DNA of 64,000 bases from Devosia ureilytica (GTDB taxonomy: Bacteria; Pseudomonadota; Alphaproteobacteria; Rhizobiales; Devosiaceae). The stretch lies in the NCBI RefSeq assembly GCF_024273195.1, contig NZ_JAMZCU010000002.1, positions 248,001-312,000 on the forward strand, read 5' to 3'. A program made the translations under genes and the position numbers. Under the pieces are notes generated by a model. It did no database searches. It was not told the origin of the DNA and saw only the letters and a list, made by a program, of their open reading frames with translations. Positions 26,567 through 36,186 of this stretch are shown one piece after another (position 1 is the stretch's first letter; every line of letters begins with the position of its first letter).

Positions 26567-27089
26567 GTTCTGACTTTCCTGGTGCCTTATCCAAAAAGCG
26601 CACCATCAGGTGTTCGTCGATATATCGACCGTTCACGAAGAGATAGCGGGGCTCGGTGCCATAGGTTTGGAACCCGAGCCTCTGGTAGAGCTTGATGGCC
26701 GGGACATTTTCCGACCAGACGCCCAAGTGGACCTGCAACACATGGTGGCTGGCATGCTCGATCAGATGCTCGACCAGCGCCGCGGCCATGCCGGTCCCGC
26801 GTTGCTCGGGCCGCACATAGACCTGGATCATCCAGCCGCGATGCCGCTCCTTGGCGCCGTCATTGCGCAAAAACGCATTGATACCGCCAAGACGTCCATC
26901 GGGCAGGAAGGCGCCAAAGACCGTTAGCGCTTCCAGCGTCTGGATGATCTCGGCGTCTGTCCTTTGCGCAAAGCTCTCGGCTGTCGAGACAAAGGCCTCG
27001 GGATGATTGGCGAGGCCCTCATGCCGGATGGCACGATAGGCCGCCGCGTCGTCCGGTCCCAGGCGTCGAATGCTATGGGTCACGCTCAA
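26559..27089 (-). CDS. GNAT-family N-acetyltransferase between hslV and hslU
   Basis: 176 residues. TTG start at 27089 in a TTGA overlap with the hslV stop; a GTG two codons later is the alternative. Acetyl-CoA-binding motif A is [24 protein letters not shown] (about 96-119), motif B is [20 protein letters not shown]. Substrate unknown. It overlaps hslU by 8 bases. Tight coupling to a protease on both sides may mean only shared transcription. A GNAT gene at this place is known to me from other rhizobia. Confidence 0.92.
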   Translation of the reverse strand: MSVTHSIRRLGPDDAAAYRAIRHEGLANHPEAFVSTAESFAQRTDAEIIQTLEALTVFGAFLPDGRLGGINAFLRNDGAKERHRGWMIQVYVRPEQRGTGMAAALVEHLIEHASHHVLQVHLGVWSENVPAIKLYQRLGFQTYGTEPRYLFVNGRYIDEHLMVRFLDKAPGKSEHE

Positions 27090-27640
27090 AGCTCGATGGT
27101 TTCGAGCGTCACATTGCCATTGGTATAGACGCAGATTTCTTCCGCGATCTTCATGGCACGGCGAGCAATATCCTCGGCATCGAGCTCGGTTGCCTGATGC
27201 AGGGCCAGCGCCGCCGAATGCGCATAATTGCCACCCGAGCCAATGGCGATGACGCCGTGGTCAGGTGTCAACACGTCGCCCGTGCCGGTCAGCACCAGCG
27301 TATCGGTCTTGTCGGCCACGATCATCATGGCTTCCAGTTTCCGCAGATAGCGGTCGGTGCGCCAATCCTTGGCCAGCTCGACGGCGGCGCGCATCAGCTG
27401 GTCGGGATATTGCTCAAGCTTGGTTTCGAGCCGCTCGAAAAGCGTAAAGGCATCGGCGGTCGAGCCGGCAAAACCGCCAATCACCTTGCCATTGGCGAGG
27501 CGCCGGACCTTTTTGGCACCATGCTTCATCACGGTCTGGCCCATGGAAACCTGGCCATCGCCAGCCACCACGACCTTATTGCCCTTGCGGACCGAAACGA
27601 TGGTCGTCCCGTGCCAGCCGGGAAATGCGTTGTCACTCAT
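27086..27640 (-). CDS. hslV: ATP-dependent protease peptidase subunit HslV
   Basis: 184 residues from ATG 27640 ([19 protein letters not shown]). Threonine peptidase of the HslUV heat-shock protease. The catalytic Thr is Thr12, so 11 residues must be removed; E. coli HslV loses only Met. Further motifs: [39 protein letters not shown], and [19 protein letters not shown]. Its stop overlaps the GNAT start. No clear RpoH promoter was found upstream. Confidence 0.97.
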   Translation of the reverse strand: MSDNAFPGWHGTTIVSVRKGNKVVVAGDGQVSMGQTVMKHGAKKVRRLANGKVIGGFAGSTADAFTLFERLETKLEQYPDQLMRAAVELAKDWRTDRYLRKLEAMMIVADKTDTLVLTGTGDVLTPDHGVIAIGSGGNYAHSAALALHQATELDAEDIARRAMKIAEEICVYTNGNVTLETIEL

Positions 27641-27843
27641 TGGGGGGAATACTCCGAACTGTTGGCTGATATTTAGGAGCACGGCCAAGGATTGCAATGT
27701 TGGAACGTCTGGTCGGACCCGGGCGCCTTCAGTCGTTTCCCTTCCCCTTGAGAGGAGGGAGGCGAAAGAGCACGCCCTTCAACCCAATCTTCACCTGGGC
27801 GTGCCTATCTGCTAGGGAACCGCCGAGTTTCGGAGAGCCTGCC

Positions 27844-28431
27844 ATGCGCACCGCCAAGATTGCCCGCAAGACCAATGAGACCGAGATTGCCGTCTCGATC
27901 AATCTCGATGGCACCGGCGCACATGCCATGCAGACCGGCGTCGGCTTTTTCGACCATATGCTCGACCAGCTCGCGCGCCATTCGCTGATCGACATGGATG
28001 TGACCTGCAAAGGCGACCTCCACATCGATTTCCACCACGCGGTGGAAGATGTGGGCATTGCGCTCGGCCAGGCGATCCGCGAAGCGCTCGGGGACAAGAA
28101 GGGTATCCGCCGCTATGCCAGTTGCGACCTGCCCATGGACGGCACGCTGACGCGCGCCGCCCTGGATGTGTCCGGCCGCGCCTTCCTCGTCTTCAAGGCC
28201 GGGTTCAGCCAGAACAAGATCGGCGAGATCGACACCGAGCTGTTCCGCGAATTCTTCCAGGCCTTCGCCGTCAATGCCGGGATCACGCTCCATATCGAAA
28301 ACTTCTATTTCGACAACAACCACCATCTGGCCGAGTCGATGTTCAAGGCGGTGGCGCGGGCCCTGCGGGACGCGGTCGAGATCGACCCGCGCGCCGCTGA
28401 CCGGGTCCCGAGCACCAAGGGCACGCTCTAG
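27844..28431 (+). CDS. hisB: imidazoleglycerol-phosphate dehydratase
   Basis: 195 residues from ATG 27844; the upstream part of the frame crosses a repeat-like region. Sixth step of histidine synthesis, a manganese enzyme with paired His motifs: [16 protein letters not shown] and [16 protein letters not shown], repeated as [15 protein letters not shown] and [19 protein letters not shown]. It lacks the phosphatase half found in E. coli HisB, as is usual in alphaproteobacteria. First gene of the his cluster. Confidence 0.97.
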   Translation: MRTAKIARKTNETEIAVSINLDGTGAHAMQTGVGFFDHMLDQLARHSLIDMDVTCKGDLHIDFHHAVEDVGIALGQAIREALGDKKGIRRYASCDLPMDGTLTRAALDVSGRAFLVFKAGFSQNKIGEIDTELFREFFQAFAVNAGITLHIENFYFDNNHHLAESMFKAVARALRDAVEIDPRAADRVPSTKGTL

Positions 28432-28452
28432 CAGGCGCCTGCTGGCCGCTTC

Positions 28453-28567
28453 CCTTCTCCCCTGAGGGGAGAAGGTGGCCCGACAGGGCCGGATGAGGGG
28501 TGCACCTTCGTGCCATAGTCAGGCGATTTCACCCCTCACCCTGACCCTCTCCCCTGAGGGGCGAGGG
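28453..28567. repeat. compound CT-rich palindromic repeat, family B (copies 3-4)
   Basis: Two hairpins with TGA-containing loops (28453-28475 and 28545-28567), of the form TCTCCCCTGAGGGGAGA, face each other, and GATGAGGGGTG (28492) is mirrored by CACCCCTCACC near 28530. The whole is a 115-bp cruciform-capable unit filling the hisB-DUF2628 gap. Confidence 0.78.
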
Positions 28568-28642
28568 GACGCAGGAACCGTCGCCCTTCCCCCTGGGCCG
28601 GTTTTGCACTAAGTGGACCTCGTCCAGCCCTGGGAGTGTCCC

Positions 28643-28999
28643 GTGACCCTCTATGCCATCCTTATGCCCAAGCCCGGCAGCGGCACGCTGCCCCAGGCCG
28701 TGCCCGAGAAATTCTCCTGGTTCGCGGCGCTGTTGCCGCCGCTGCACGCGCTGGCCCATCGGCTCTGGGATCAGCTGGTTCTGTTCATTCTCGGCTTGGC
28801 CGCAATTGTCGTCGCGCAACCCTTCATCGGCGCTGATGCTGCCGTCTGGCTTTATATCCTGCTTGCCCTTGCCTGTGGTTTTGCCGCACCGGGCGCGCAG
28901 CGCCGGGCGCTCAGGCGGCGCGGCTTTTCGCCCGCCGGGCATCGCTTTGCCAGTGACACTGACATGGCCAGGCTGGCCGCATTGGAGACAAGCGCGTGA
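28643..28999 (+). CDS. DUF2628 small membrane protein in the his cluster
   Basis: 118 residues with GTG start at 28643, preceded by GGGAG. Two to three membrane segments ([37 protein letters not shown] and [17 protein letters not shown]) are followed by a basic loop ([10 protein letters not shown]) and the [14 protein letters not shown] tail. I assign DUF2628 by its pattern and by its known place before hisH in rhizobia. Function unknown. Its end overlaps the hisH GTG start by 4 bases. Confidence 0.85.
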   Translation: MTLYAILMPKPGSGTLPQAVPEKFSWFAALLPPLHALAHRLWDQLVLFILGLAAIVVAQPFIGADAAVWLYILLALACGFAAPGAQRRALRRRGFSPAGHRFASDTDMARLAALETSA

Positions 29000-29649
29000 G
29001 TTCTGTTGCCATCATCGACTATGGCGCGGGCAATCTGCGCTCCGCCGCCAAGGCCTTCGAGCGCGTGGCCGCAGGGCTTGATAAGGGCCCCGAAATCATC
29101 GTCACCGCAGACCCCGAACTGGTACGCCGTGCAGACCGCATCATGCTGCCCGGCGTTGGCGCCTTCGCCGATTGCAAGGCGGGGCTCGATGCCCTGGTGG
29201 GCATGGGCGAGGTGCTCGACGAGCGCGTTATCCGGGGCGGCGTGCCGTTCCTTGGCGTCTGTGTCGGCATGCAGCTGCTGGCCACCGAGGGACGCGAAAA
29301 GGTCGTGACCGAGGGCCTGGGGTGGATACCCGGCGCCGTCGAAAAGATCACGCCCTCAGACCCGGGTTTGAAAATCCCGCATATGGGCTGGAACACGATT
29401 TCGGTGTTGAAGCCACATGTCCTGTTCGAGGGGATCGAGACCGGGCCGGATGGATTGCACGCCTATTTCGTCCACTCCTATCACCTCAAGACCGACGATC
29501 CGGCCATGCTGCTAGCCACCACCAATTATGGTGGAGCACTCACGGCCTGCGTTGGTCACGACAATATTTTCGGCACCCAGTTCCACCCGGAAAAGAGCCA
29601 GGCGCTGGGATTGAAGCTGATCGAGAATTTTCTGGGGTGGGCGCCGTGA
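28996..29649 (+). CDS. hisH: imidazole glycerol phosphate synthase glutaminase subunit HisH
   Basis: 217 residues with GTG start at 28996 (GTGA overlap). Class I glutamine amidotransferase that feeds ammonia to HisF. Triad: Cys89 in [10 protein letters not shown], His197 and Glu199 in [22 protein letters not shown] starts the fold. A 163-base gap with a family B repeat separates it from hisA, which interrupts an otherwise tightly packed run. Confidence 0.97.
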   Translation: MSSVAIIDYGAGNLRSAAKAFERVAAGLDKGPEIIVTADPELVRRADRIMLPGVGAFADCKAGLDALVGMGEVLDERVIRGGVPFLGVCVGMQLLATEGREKVVTEGLGWIPGAVEKITPSDPGLKIPHMGWNTISVLKPHVLFEGIETGPDGLHAYFVHSYHLKTDDPAMLLATTNYGGALTACVGHDNIFGTQFHPEKSQALGLKLIENFLGWAP

Positions 29650-29661
29650 CGACCTTACTTG

Positions 29662-29795
29662 TTCCTCCCCCCATCGGGGAAAGGTGGCTCGGCGAAGCCG
29701 GGTCGGTGACGGGTTATTTCCGCGCGGTCTCTGGTGCGGTTGCGGCACCCTCCTCATCCGGCGCTGCGCGCCACCTTCTCCCCGTCGGGGAGAAG
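29662..29795. repeat. compound CT-rich palindromic repeat, family B (copy 5), inside the his cluster
   Basis: A left hairpin (TCCCCCCATCGGGGA, around 29666-29680, then AAGGTGGC) and a right hairpin CTTCTCCCCGTCGGGGAGAA (29775-29795, preceded by GCGCCAC) are in inverted orientation about 100 bases apart. It lies between hisH and hisA and could reduce readthrough or protect RNA ends. Confidence 0.72.
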
Positions 29796-29812
29796 AATAG
29801 TCGGAGCAAACC

Positions 29813-30541
29813 ATGATCCTTTTCCCCGCCATCGATCTCAAGGACGGCCAATGCGTGCGGTTGAAGCTTGGCGACATGGAGCAGGCCACTGTCTTCAACG
29901 ACGATCCGGCAGCGCAGGCCAAGAGCTTCGAGGACCAGGGCTTTGAATATCTCCATGTCGTCGATCTCAACGGCGCCTTTGCCGGCGAGAGCGTCAATGG
30001 GGCGGCGGTCGAAGCCATTCTCAAGACCGTGAGCTTTCCCGTGCAGCTGGGCGGCGGCATCCGCACGCTGGCCCATATCGAAAGCTGGCTCGACAGGGGT
30101 CTCGCCCGCGTCATTCTGGGCACCGTTGCTGTGCGCAATCCGGAGCTGGTCAAAGAGGCCGCAAAAAAGTGGCCCGGCCAGGTGGCCGTTGGCACCGACG
30201 CCAAGCAGGGCATGGTGGCCGTCGAAGGCTGGGCGGAAACCTCGGAGCTTTCCGTGATCGAACTGGCCAAGCGCTTTGAAGGCGCTGGCGTCGCGGCGAT
30301 CATCTATACCGATATTGACCGCGATGGTGTGCTGGCTGGCATCAACTGGGACTCGACGCTGGAGCTGGCCCGGTCCACCTCCATACCGGTGATCGCCTCG
30401 GGCGGGCTGGCTTCGATGGACGATATCGAGCGCATGACGCGGCCCGAATACCAGGTGCTCGAGGGGGCCATCTCCGGCCGGGCGCTTTATGACGGGCGCA
30501 TTGATTCACGTGAAGCACTGGCTCGGCTGAGGGCGGCATGA
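29813..30541 (+). CDS. hisA: phosphoribosylformimino-5-aminoimidazole carboxamide ribotide isomerase
   Basis: 242 residues, a half-barrel-duplicated TIM barrel doing the Amadori rearrangement before HisHF. Catalytic Asp8 in [47 protein letters not shown] with the second Asp region, [12 protein letters not shown] and SGGLASMDD. Overlaps the next gene in ATGA. A parS-like site is embedded near its 3' end. Confidence 0.97.
   Translation: MILFPAIDLKDGQCVRLKLGDMEQATVFNDDPAAQAKSFEDQGFEYLHVVDLNGAFAGESVNGAAVEAILKTVSFPVQLGGGIRTLAHIESWLDRGLARVILGTVAVRNPELVKEAAKKWPGQVAVGTDAKQGMVAVEGWAETSELSVIELAKRFEGAGVAAIIYTDIDRDGVLAGINWDSTLELARSTSIPVIASGGLASMDDIERMTRPEYQVLEGAISGRALYDGRIDSREALARLRAA
30502..30517. other. 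parS-like site inside hisA (GATTC variant)
   Basis: TGATTCACGTGAAGCA matches symmetric parS at 14 of 16 positions, contains GATTC and lies in the hisA coding sequence, about 20 kb from parB. Confidence 0.5.
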
Positions 30542-30867
30542 ACGAGGCCCGGCCAGCACGCTTCCCCTGGTGGATCTATTGGCTGCAGCTGGTGCTGATT
30601 CTGCTCTTCGCGCTGGCCCCGGTCATCTCGGTGATCGTGGCCGGTTGGCTGGCCGAAGCCAATGGCTGCGTGCTCCACGAAGGCAATATCAATCCCTGCT
30701 TGATCGGCGGAGCCGATTGGGGCGGGACGCTCTATATGCTGTTCGTGCTGGGCTGGTTTGCGCTGGCCACGCTGCCGCTCGGCGGCGGCGCGCTGATCGT
30801 CTGGCTGGTTATTCTCATCATCCATCGCATCGCCTGGGGGCGGATGCAGAAGGTTTCACCGCAATGA
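30538..30867 (+). CDS. small membrane protein of unknown function between hisA and hisF
   Basis: 109 residues. ATG 30538 overlaps the hisA stop, and its own stop overlaps the hisF start, both as ATGA. Two or three membrane segments: [40 protein letters not shown] and [17 protein letters not shown]. Between the first two is a loop with two cysteines ([17 protein letters not shown]) that would face the periplasm and could form a disulfide. I do not recognise the family. The overlaps show it is translated with the his enzymes. Confidence 0.85.
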   Translation: MNEARPARFPWWIYWLQLVLILLFALAPVISVIVAGWLAEANGCVLHEGNINPCLIGGADWGGTLYMLFVLGWFALATLPLGGGALIVWLVILIIHRIAWGRMQKVSPQ

Positions 30868-31661
30868 GCCTCAAGACCCGTATCATTCCTTGTCTTGATG
30901 TCGCGGGCGGCCGCGTCGTCAAGGGCGTCAATTTTGTCGATCTGATCGATGCCGGTGATCCGGTCGAGGCGGCTATGGCCTATGACGCGGCTGGGGCCGA
31001 TGAACTGACCTTTCTCGACATCACCGCCAGCCACGAGGGCCGCGACACAATTTTTGACGTGGTGGCCCGCACCGCTGAACATTGCTTCATGCCGGTGACC
31101 GTCGGCGGTGGCGTGCGCTCCATCGAGGATATCCGCAAGCTCCTCCTGGCGGGCGCCGATAAGGTGGCGATCAATTCCGCCGCGGTGAACGACCCCGATT
31201 TCATCGCCCGCGCCGCCGACAAGTTCGGCAATCAGTGCATCGTGGTTTCAGTCGACGCCAAGCAGCGGCTGGGCCAGCGCGTGGGTGGCGACAATCGCAG
31301 CGAGTGGGAAATCCATACCCATGGCGGGCGCAAGCCGACCGGCATCGACGCGGTGGAATTTGCCGCCCGCATGGTGACGCTGGGCGCCGGTGAATTGCTG
31401 GTGACCTCGATGGACCGCGATGGCACCAAGTCCGGCTTCGACCTCGAATTGACCCGCACCATTGCCGATAGCGTCGAAGTGCCGGTGATCGCCTCGGGCG
31501 GCGTCGGCACATTGCAGCATCTGGTCGACGGGGTGACCGAGGGCCACGCAAGCGCCGTCCTGGCCGCCTCCATCTTCCACTTCGGCACGTTCACCATTCC
31601 CCAGGCCAAGCGCTACATGGCCGAGCACGGCATTGCCATGCGGATGGACGGGGCGGCTTAG
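30864..31661 (+). CDS. hisF: imidazole glycerol phosphate synthase cyclase subunit HisF
   Basis: 265 residues from ATG 30864 (ATGA overlap); the upstream open frame belongs to the preceding gene's region. TIM-barrel cyclase making imidazoleglycerol phosphate and AICAR. Catalytic Asp12 in [42 protein letters not shown] with the second Asp, [15 protein letters not shown] and [12 protein letters not shown]. Works with HisH. Confidence 0.97.
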   Translation: MSLKTRIIPCLDVAGGRVVKGVNFVDLIDAGDPVEAAMAYDAAGADELTFLDITASHEGRDTIFDVVARTAEHCFMPVTVGGGVRSIEDIRKLLLAGADKVAINSAAVNDPDFIARAADKFGNQCIVVSVDAKQRLGQRVGGDNRSEWEIHTHGGRKPTGIDAVEFAARMVTLGAGELLVTSMDRDGTKSGFDLELTRTIADSVEVPVIASGGVGTLQHLVDGVTEGHASAVLAASIFHFGTFTIPQAKRYMAEHGIAMRMDGAA

Positions 31662-31723
31662 GTCGTAGTGACGCCGCCGCCGATTTTTGCTCTAAGCCAT
31701 CGAGGATGAGGAGCCGTCGTACA

Positions 31724-32041
31724 ATGACCCTTGAAGAACTCGACGCGCGTATTGCCCAGCGCGCCACTGCCTCGCCCGAGGAAAGCTATACCGCAAAGCT
31801 GATTGCGCGCGGCATCAACAAGGCAGCCCAAAAGCTGGGTGAGGAAGCCACGGAAGCGGTGATTGCGGCGGTGACCCATGACCGGGCCGAACTGGTCAAG
31901 GAAAGCGCGGATGTGCTCTATCACCTGCTGGTGGTGCTCAAGGCCGCCAATGTGCCGCTGGCCGAGGTCATGGCCGAGCTCGATACGCGCACGGCCCAAT
32001 CTGGGCTGAGCGAAAAGGCGGCGCGGGGGACCCAGTCCTGA
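31724..32041 (+). CDS. hisE: phosphoribosyl-ATP pyrophosphatase
   Basis: 105 residues from ATG 31724. Second step of histidine synthesis, an all-alpha NTP pyrophosphohydrolase. [29 protein letters not shown] shows the Glu-x-x-Glu metal site, and [17 protein letters not shown] the second. The C-terminus continues to [10 protein letters not shown]. Its stop overlaps the coaA start by one base. Confidence 0.96.
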   Translation: MTLEELDARIAQRATASPEESYTAKLIARGINKAAQKLGEEATEAVIAAVTHDRAELVKESADVLYHLLVVLKAANVPLAEVMAELDTRTAQSGLSEKAARGTQS

Positions 32042-32988
32042 TGGCCAAGCGTTCGACCCGCGACCCCTACCAGACCTTCACCAAGCAGCAGTGGAGCGAT
32101 CTGCGCAACGGCCAGCCCATGACGCTCAACGCCGAGGATATCGACCGGCTGCGCGCCCTGACCGACCCGATCTCGCTGGCCGAGGCCGAGGAGGTTTATC
32201 TGCCGCTCTCGCGCCTGCTCTCCTATTATGTCGAGGCCATCCAGGAGCTGCACCACGTCTCCTCGCGCTTCCTCAATACGCCGGGCGACAAGATGCCCTT
32301 CATCATCGGCGTGGCCGGATCGGTGGCGGTGGGCAAGTCGACCACGTCACGCATCCTGCGGGCGCTGCTGAGCCGCTGGCCCTCGAGCCCCAAGGTCGAT
32401 CTCGTGACGACCGATGGCTTTCTCTATCCCAACAAGGTGCTCGAAGCGCGCGGACTGATGCAGCGCAAGGGTTTCCCCGAAAGCTACGACCGGACCCGCT
32501 TCGTCAATTTCCTGGGCGACATCAAATCGGGCAAGGCCAAGGTTGCCGTGCCGGTCTATTCGCACCTGGTCTATGACGTGGTCGCAGGCGAGGAGGTGAT
32601 CATTGATCGCCCCGACATCCTGATCGTGGAGGGCCTCAATATCCTGCAGCCGGGGGAACTGCCACGCGACGGCAAGCCCATCCTCTTTGCCTCCGACTTC
32701 ATCGACTTTTCGATCTATATCGACGCCGATGTCGAGGACCTGCGCGACTGGTATCTCACCCGCTTCTTCCGCCTGCGCGACACCGCCTTCCGCGACCCCA
32801 CCTCGTTTTTCCGCAAGTTCTCGGAAATGAGCGAGGAGGAGGCAGGGGTGTTCGGCCGCAATGTGTGGGAGACCATCAACCTGCCCAATCTCGTCGACAA
32901 TGTGCTGCCCACGCGGGGCCGCGCCGACCTGATCCTCAAGAAGGGCAAGGATCATCGGGTCGAAGAGGTGAAGCTGAAGCGGCTTTGA
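32041..32988 (+). CDS. coaA: type I pantothenate kinase
   Basis: 315 residues. Phosphorylates pantothenate, the first and regulated step of CoA synthesis. P-loop GSVAVGKS at 93-100, [41 protein letters not shown] and IVEGLNILQ are all family signatures. Overlaps hisE by one base (TGATG), so it is expressed with the his genes, as in other rhizobia. Followed by family A repeats. Confidence 0.97.
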   Translation: MAKRSTRDPYQTFTKQQWSDLRNGQPMTLNAEDIDRLRALTDPISLAEAEEVYLPLSRLLSYYVEAIQELHHVSSRFLNTPGDKMPFIIGVAGSVAVGKSTTSRILRALLSRWPSSPKVDLVTTDGFLYPNKVLEARGLMQRKGFPESYDRTRFVNFLGDIKSGKAKVAVPVYSHLVYDVVAGEEVIIDRPDILIVEGLNILQPGELPRDGKPILFASDFIDFSIYIDADVEDLRDWYLTRFFRLRDTAFRDPTSFFRKFSEMSEEEAGVFGRNVWETINLPNLVDNVLPTRGRADLILKKGKDHRVEEVKLKRL

Positions 32989-33016
32989 GCCGCAGGGTCG
33001 TTTAAAACGCCAATCT

Positions 33017-33091
33017 GTCCTCGGGCTTGACCCGAGGACCACGCCCGGCCCGGTGGATGCCGCAATTGGCCCTCGGATCAAGTCCGAGGGC
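33017..33091. repeat. pair of family A palindromes in opposite orientation (copies 3-4)
   Basis: Copy 3 (33017-33039) has core CTCGGGCTTGACCCGAG, copy 4 (33069-33091) has CTCGGATCAAGTCCGAG, the reverse orientation of the copy at 4071. Each is a perfect palindrome outside its spacer. The pair lies between convergent coaA and the VOC gene. Confidence 0.78.
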
Positions 33092-33118
33092 GGCACGGCG
33101 TTTTTTGGGACAAACGCT

Positions 33119-33469
33119 CTAATACGTCCCCTGCTGGGGTTGGCTGAGGATGATCAGGTTCCCGTCCGGATCGCGCAGTTTGGCGGTCTTGAAAAAATCG
33201 CCCATGGCCTTGGCGACGGGTTTGAGGCCGTGCAATTCGAGCCGCGCCAGTTCCTCGGCCAGATCATCAACGATCAGCATGCAGACACTGGCGCCGGCCC
33301 GGTCAGCGTCACTCATCACATGCACCCAACCGCCGCCCGGCAGTTTCCATTCGGCCACATCGACCATGGTGCGCGCATCGGCAGGGCGGCCGAACAGATA
33401 TTCGTACCAGACAAGGGAATGGCCGAGGTCCTCGACGGTAATGCCGGCCAGCACATTGGTGAGCGTCAT
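33119..33469 (-). CDS. VOC superfamily protein
   Basis: 116 residues from ATG 33469; a GTG three codons upstream is equally possible as no strong RBS is visible. One vicinal-oxygen-chelate module: AGITVEDLGHSLVWYEYLFGR at the N-terminus and KTAKLRDPDGNLIILSQP at the C-terminus. Glyoxalase-like proteins include metal-dependent enzymes and ligand-binding resistance proteins; the metal residues here do not fix which. Divergent from dapB. Confidence 0.85.
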   Translation of the reverse strand: MTLTNVLAGITVEDLGHSLVWYEYLFGRPADARTMVDVAEWKLPGGGWVHVMSDADRAGASVCMLIVDDLAEELARLELHGLKPVAKAMGDFFKTAKLRDPDGNLIILSQPQQGTY

Positions 33470-33594
33470 GGACAGGTCCACTTTCACTTCTTGGGTTTGA
33501 CCGAATCCTAGCACAGAGCCGGCGCCTGCGGCATCCCGGTTGGCGAGGTCGATTGGCGCTGCTATAGCCGAGTGGAGTTCGAGGAGAGTGCGGC

Positions 33595-34407
33595 ATGAGC
33601 AGATTGCGGATCATTGTGGCCGGAGCAGGCGGACGCATGGGTCTGGCCAATATCGCAGCGGTCGCGGCGCATGACGCGGTCGAGCTGGTGGGGGCGCTGG
33701 ACCGCGCCGGTTCTGCCGCCCTGGGCAAGGATGCGGGTGTGCTGGCCGGCATCGAGCCGCTGGGCATTTTGGTCAGCGACGACGCGGGTGCCCTGCTCGA
33801 TGGCGCCGACGCCATCATTGATTTCACCGCCCCGGCCGCCAGCGTGGCGCTGGCGCAGCTGGCCGCAAAAAAGGGCCTGGTCCACATCATCGGCACCACC
33901 GGCTGTTCTGCAGACGACGAGGCGGCGATTGCCGCTGCGGGTGCCGCAGGCGCGCGGATCGTCAAGTCGGGCAATTTCTCGCCTGGCATGGTGGCCTTGA
34001 CGGTGCTGGTGGAACGGGCGGCGCGGGCGCTGGGCGACTATGATGTCGAAGTGCTCGAAATGCACCACAACCAGAAAGTCGATGCACCATCAGGCACCGC
34101 ACTGATGCTGGGGGAAGCCGCGGCGCGGGGCCGCAATATCGATCTCAAGGACAATTCGGTTCGGGTGCGCGATGGCCACACCGGCCCGCGTGAAGCCGGG
34201 ACCATCGGCTTTGCGACCCTGCGGGGTGGCAATGTCATCGGTGATCATATGGTGATCCTGGCCGGGCCATCCGAGCGGATCGAGCTTAATCACCGGGCGC
34301 AGGACCGCACCATTTATGCCAATGGCGCCATAAAGGCGGTGCGCTGGGCCGTCGGGCAGGCGCCGGGACTTTACTCCATGGCCGACGTGCTCGGCCTCAA
34401 TGACTGA
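33595..34407 (+). CDS. dapB: 4-hydroxy-tetrahydrodipicolinate reductase
   Basis: 270 residues. NAD(P)H-dependent reductase of the lysine/diaminopimelate pathway. [13 protein letters not shown] nucleotide fold, [38 protein letters not shown], the signature [19 protein letters not shown] with catalytic His pair and Lys, and [24 protein letters not shown]-like RBS (GAGGAGAGTGCGGC) precedes ATG. gpmA follows 56 bases later. Confidence 0.97.
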   Translation: MSRLRIIVAGAGGRMGLANIAAVAAHDAVELVGALDRAGSAALGKDAGVLAGIEPLGILVSDDAGALLDGADAIIDFTAPAASVALAQLAAKKGLVHIIGTTGCSADDEAAIAAAGAAGARIVKSGNFSPGMVALTVLVERAARALGDYDVEVLEMHHNQKVDAPSGTALMLGEAAARGRNIDLKDNSVRVRDGHTGPREAGTIGFATLRGGNVIGDHMVILAGPSERIELNHRAQDRTIYANGAIKAVRWAVGQAPGLYSMADVLGLND

Positions 34408-34463
34408 ATTCTTGCGCCCATTGCGCGGCGCACTTCCAACCAACTGATCCAAGGACCAAAAAT

Positions 34464-35078
34464 ATGAGCGGAACGCTGATCCTGGTGCGTCATGGCCAGA
34501 GCGAATGGAACCTCAAGAACCTGTTCACCGGCTGGCGCAATCCCAACCTGACCGAAAAGGGCGTGGAGGAAGCCCGGGCCACCGGCAAGGCCCTCAAGGC
34601 CGCCGGGATCGTGCCGGATCTTTATTATACCTCGGCGCTCCGCCGCGCCCAGCACACGCTGGACCTGATGCTCGAAGAGATGGGCATCGACAATGTCACC
34701 ATCACCCGCAATGTGGCGCTCAACGAGCGCGACTATGGTGATTTGGCCGGTCTCAACAAGGACGATGCACGTGAAAAGTGGGGCGAGGAGCAGGTGCATA
34801 TCTGGCGCCGCTCGTTCGACGTGCCCCCGCCCGGCGGCGAGTCGCTGAAGGATACTGCAGCCCGCACCCTGCCCTATTACGAAGCCGAAATCCTGCCCCA
34901 GCTCAAGGCCGGCAAGACCGTGCTGGTCGCTGCCCATGGCAATTCACTGCGCGCATTGGTGATGGCCATCGAAGGCCTGACGCCCGATGAGATTCTGGCA
35001 CGTGAAATCGGCACGGGTGAGCCGACGACGTACAAAATTGGTACGGATGGGAAGCTGGTGGAGCGGGTGACGCTTTAG
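34464..35078 (+). CDS. gpmA: 2,3-bisphosphoglycerate-dependent phosphoglycerate mutase
   Basis: 204 residues, the short form usual in alphaproteobacteria. Interconverts 2- and 3-phosphoglycerate. Phosphohistidine His10 in [51 protein letters not shown], and the second His in [18 protein letters not shown]. Two weaker CACGTGAAA stretches occur in the gene (near 34770 and 35000), but neither matches parS well. Confidence 0.96.
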   Translation: MSGTLILVRHGQSEWNLKNLFTGWRNPNLTEKGVEEARATGKALKAAGIVPDLYYTSALRRAQHTLDLMLEEMGIDNVTITRNVALNERDYGDLAGLNKDDAREKWGEEQVHIWRRSFDVPPPGGESLKDTAARTLPYYEAEILPQLKAGKTVLVAAHGNSLRALVMAIEGLTPDEILAREIGTGEPTTYKIGTDGKLVERVTL

Positions 35079-35089
35079 GTTTTTGCGGG

Positions 35090-35206
35090 ATACCCCCACC
35101 TCGCCTCCCCCTGATAGGGGGAGGAATCCGGCCGGCGCTTGCGACTGGTCTTGGAGGCGCCTCTATCGCCCCTCCCCCTTTTGAGGGGGAGGCCGGGTGG
35201 GGGTAT
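35090..35206. repeat. 117-bp CT-rich compound palindrome, family B (copy 6)
   Basis: Perfect 11-bp outer arms ATACCCCCACC (35090-35100) and GGTGGGGGTAT (35196-35206) enclose two inner hairpins, CTCCCCCTGATAGGGGGAG and CCTCCCCC-TTTTGA-GGGGGAGG. It lies between convergent gpmA and the alkyltransferase gene, 12 bases from a parS-like site. Confidence 0.85.
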
Positions 35207-35217
35207 TCTTCCGCATT

Positions 35218-35233
35218 GGATTCACGTGAAGCA
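35218..35233. other. parS-like site (GATTC variant)
   Basis: GGATTCACGTGAAGCA matches symmetric parS at 13 of 16 positions; contains GATTC. It is intergenic, 7 bases past the alkyltransferase stop. Confidence 0.45.
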
Positions 35234-35239
35234 AAGCGC

Positions 35240-36109
35240 TCAATGCGCCGCCGAGATCACCCCGGCTTCCCAGCCCAGAATCGCGCGCTTGCGGGGCACG
35301 CCCCAGTGGTAGCCGGTGAGCGCGCCTGACGTGCCCACGACGCGGTGGCAGGGTACGACGAAACTGATCGGGTTCTTGCCCACGGCGGCGCCGACGGCGC
35401 GGCTGGCGCTGGGGCGGCCAATGGCCTGGGCGACACTGGAATAAGTGGTGGCCCGGCCGCAGGGGATCTTGAGAAGCGTCTCCCAGACCTTGACCTCGAA
35501 ATCGGTGCCGATCAGCACCACCCGCACTGGCTGGTCGGCCGACCAGCGTCCCGGCTCGAAAACATTGCGGACGAGCGGCGCGATGCGGGCGTCGTCGCGG
35601 CTGAAACGGGCATTGGGCCAGCGATTGGCCAGGTCGGCAAAGGCATCCTCGATGCGCGTTTCGCCATCGGCAAAGCCGAGCCCGGATATGCCATAGTCGG
35701 TGGCGGTGACAACGGCCAGACCGAAAGGCGATGGCGCGACGCCCCAGATCATATCCATGCCGGCGCCGCCTGCCCGGAACACACCGGGCGGCATGGCCTC
35801 ATAAGTGACGAACAGATCATGCAGCCGCGAGGTGGACGAAAGCCCCACTTCATAGGTGGTGTCGAGGACGCTGGCCTTTTCACGCAAGAGGCTCTTGGCA
35901 TGGTCGAGGGCCACGGCCTGGGCAAAGCTTTTGGGGCTGAGGCCGCACCAGCGACGGAACAGATCGGTCAATTGCCGCTCGGTGAGACCAAGCGCGCGGG
36001 CGAAGCGGCCAAGATCGGTGGCGTCGGGGCCGTTTTCGCTCAAATAGCGGATCGCGGCGCGGATGGTGTCATAGTCGCTGTCCGGCGCAAGCGGGATATG
36101 CTGGTTCAT
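35240..36109 (-). CDS. Ada-type methylated-DNA-protein cysteine methyltransferase with AraC HTH
   Basis: 289 residues from ATG 36109. An N-terminal AraC-type DNA-binding domain (about 15-105: GLTERQLTDLFRRWCGLSPKSF, YEVGLSSTSRLHDLF) is joined to an O6-alkylguanine transferase domain (about 120-280). Acceptor Cys254 lies in FVVPCHRVVG, and the DNA-binding helix in CGRATTYSSVAQAIGRPSASRAVG. It lacks the N-terminal zinc/Cys phosphotriester domain of E. coli Ada, so it cannot be activated in that way. Repairs O6-methylguanine, and probably regulates target genes. Confidence 0.93.
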   Translation of the reverse strand: MNQHIPLAPDSDYDTIRAAIRYLSENGPDATDLGRFARALGLTERQLTDLFRRWCGLSPKSFAQAVALDHAKSLLREKASVLDTTYEVGLSSTSRLHDLFVTYEAMPPGVFRAGGAGMDMIWGVAPSPFGLAVVTATDYGISGLGFADGETRIEDAFADLANRWPNARFSRDDARIAPLVRNVFEPGRWSADQPVRVVLIGTDFEVKVWETLLKIPCGRATTYSSVAQAIGRPSASRAVGAAVGKNPISFVVPCHRVVGTSGALTGYHWGVPRKRAILGWEAGVISAAH

Positions 36110-36186
36110 GTCCGGGTCTCTTCTGGCACGTTCAGGCATGGTTCTAGCGCCGACGCCGGAAAGGAGCGACCCGGATTTGACCGGGA

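Noticed and set aside
27641..27700. RpoH promoter before hslV
   Set aside because: CTTGG and CCTAAATAT are present but only about 8 bases apart, too close for sigma-32.
34765..35015. Two CACGTGAAA stretches in gpmA as parS sites
   Set aside because: Only one half-site is present in each, about 11 of 16 matches, explainable by codons.
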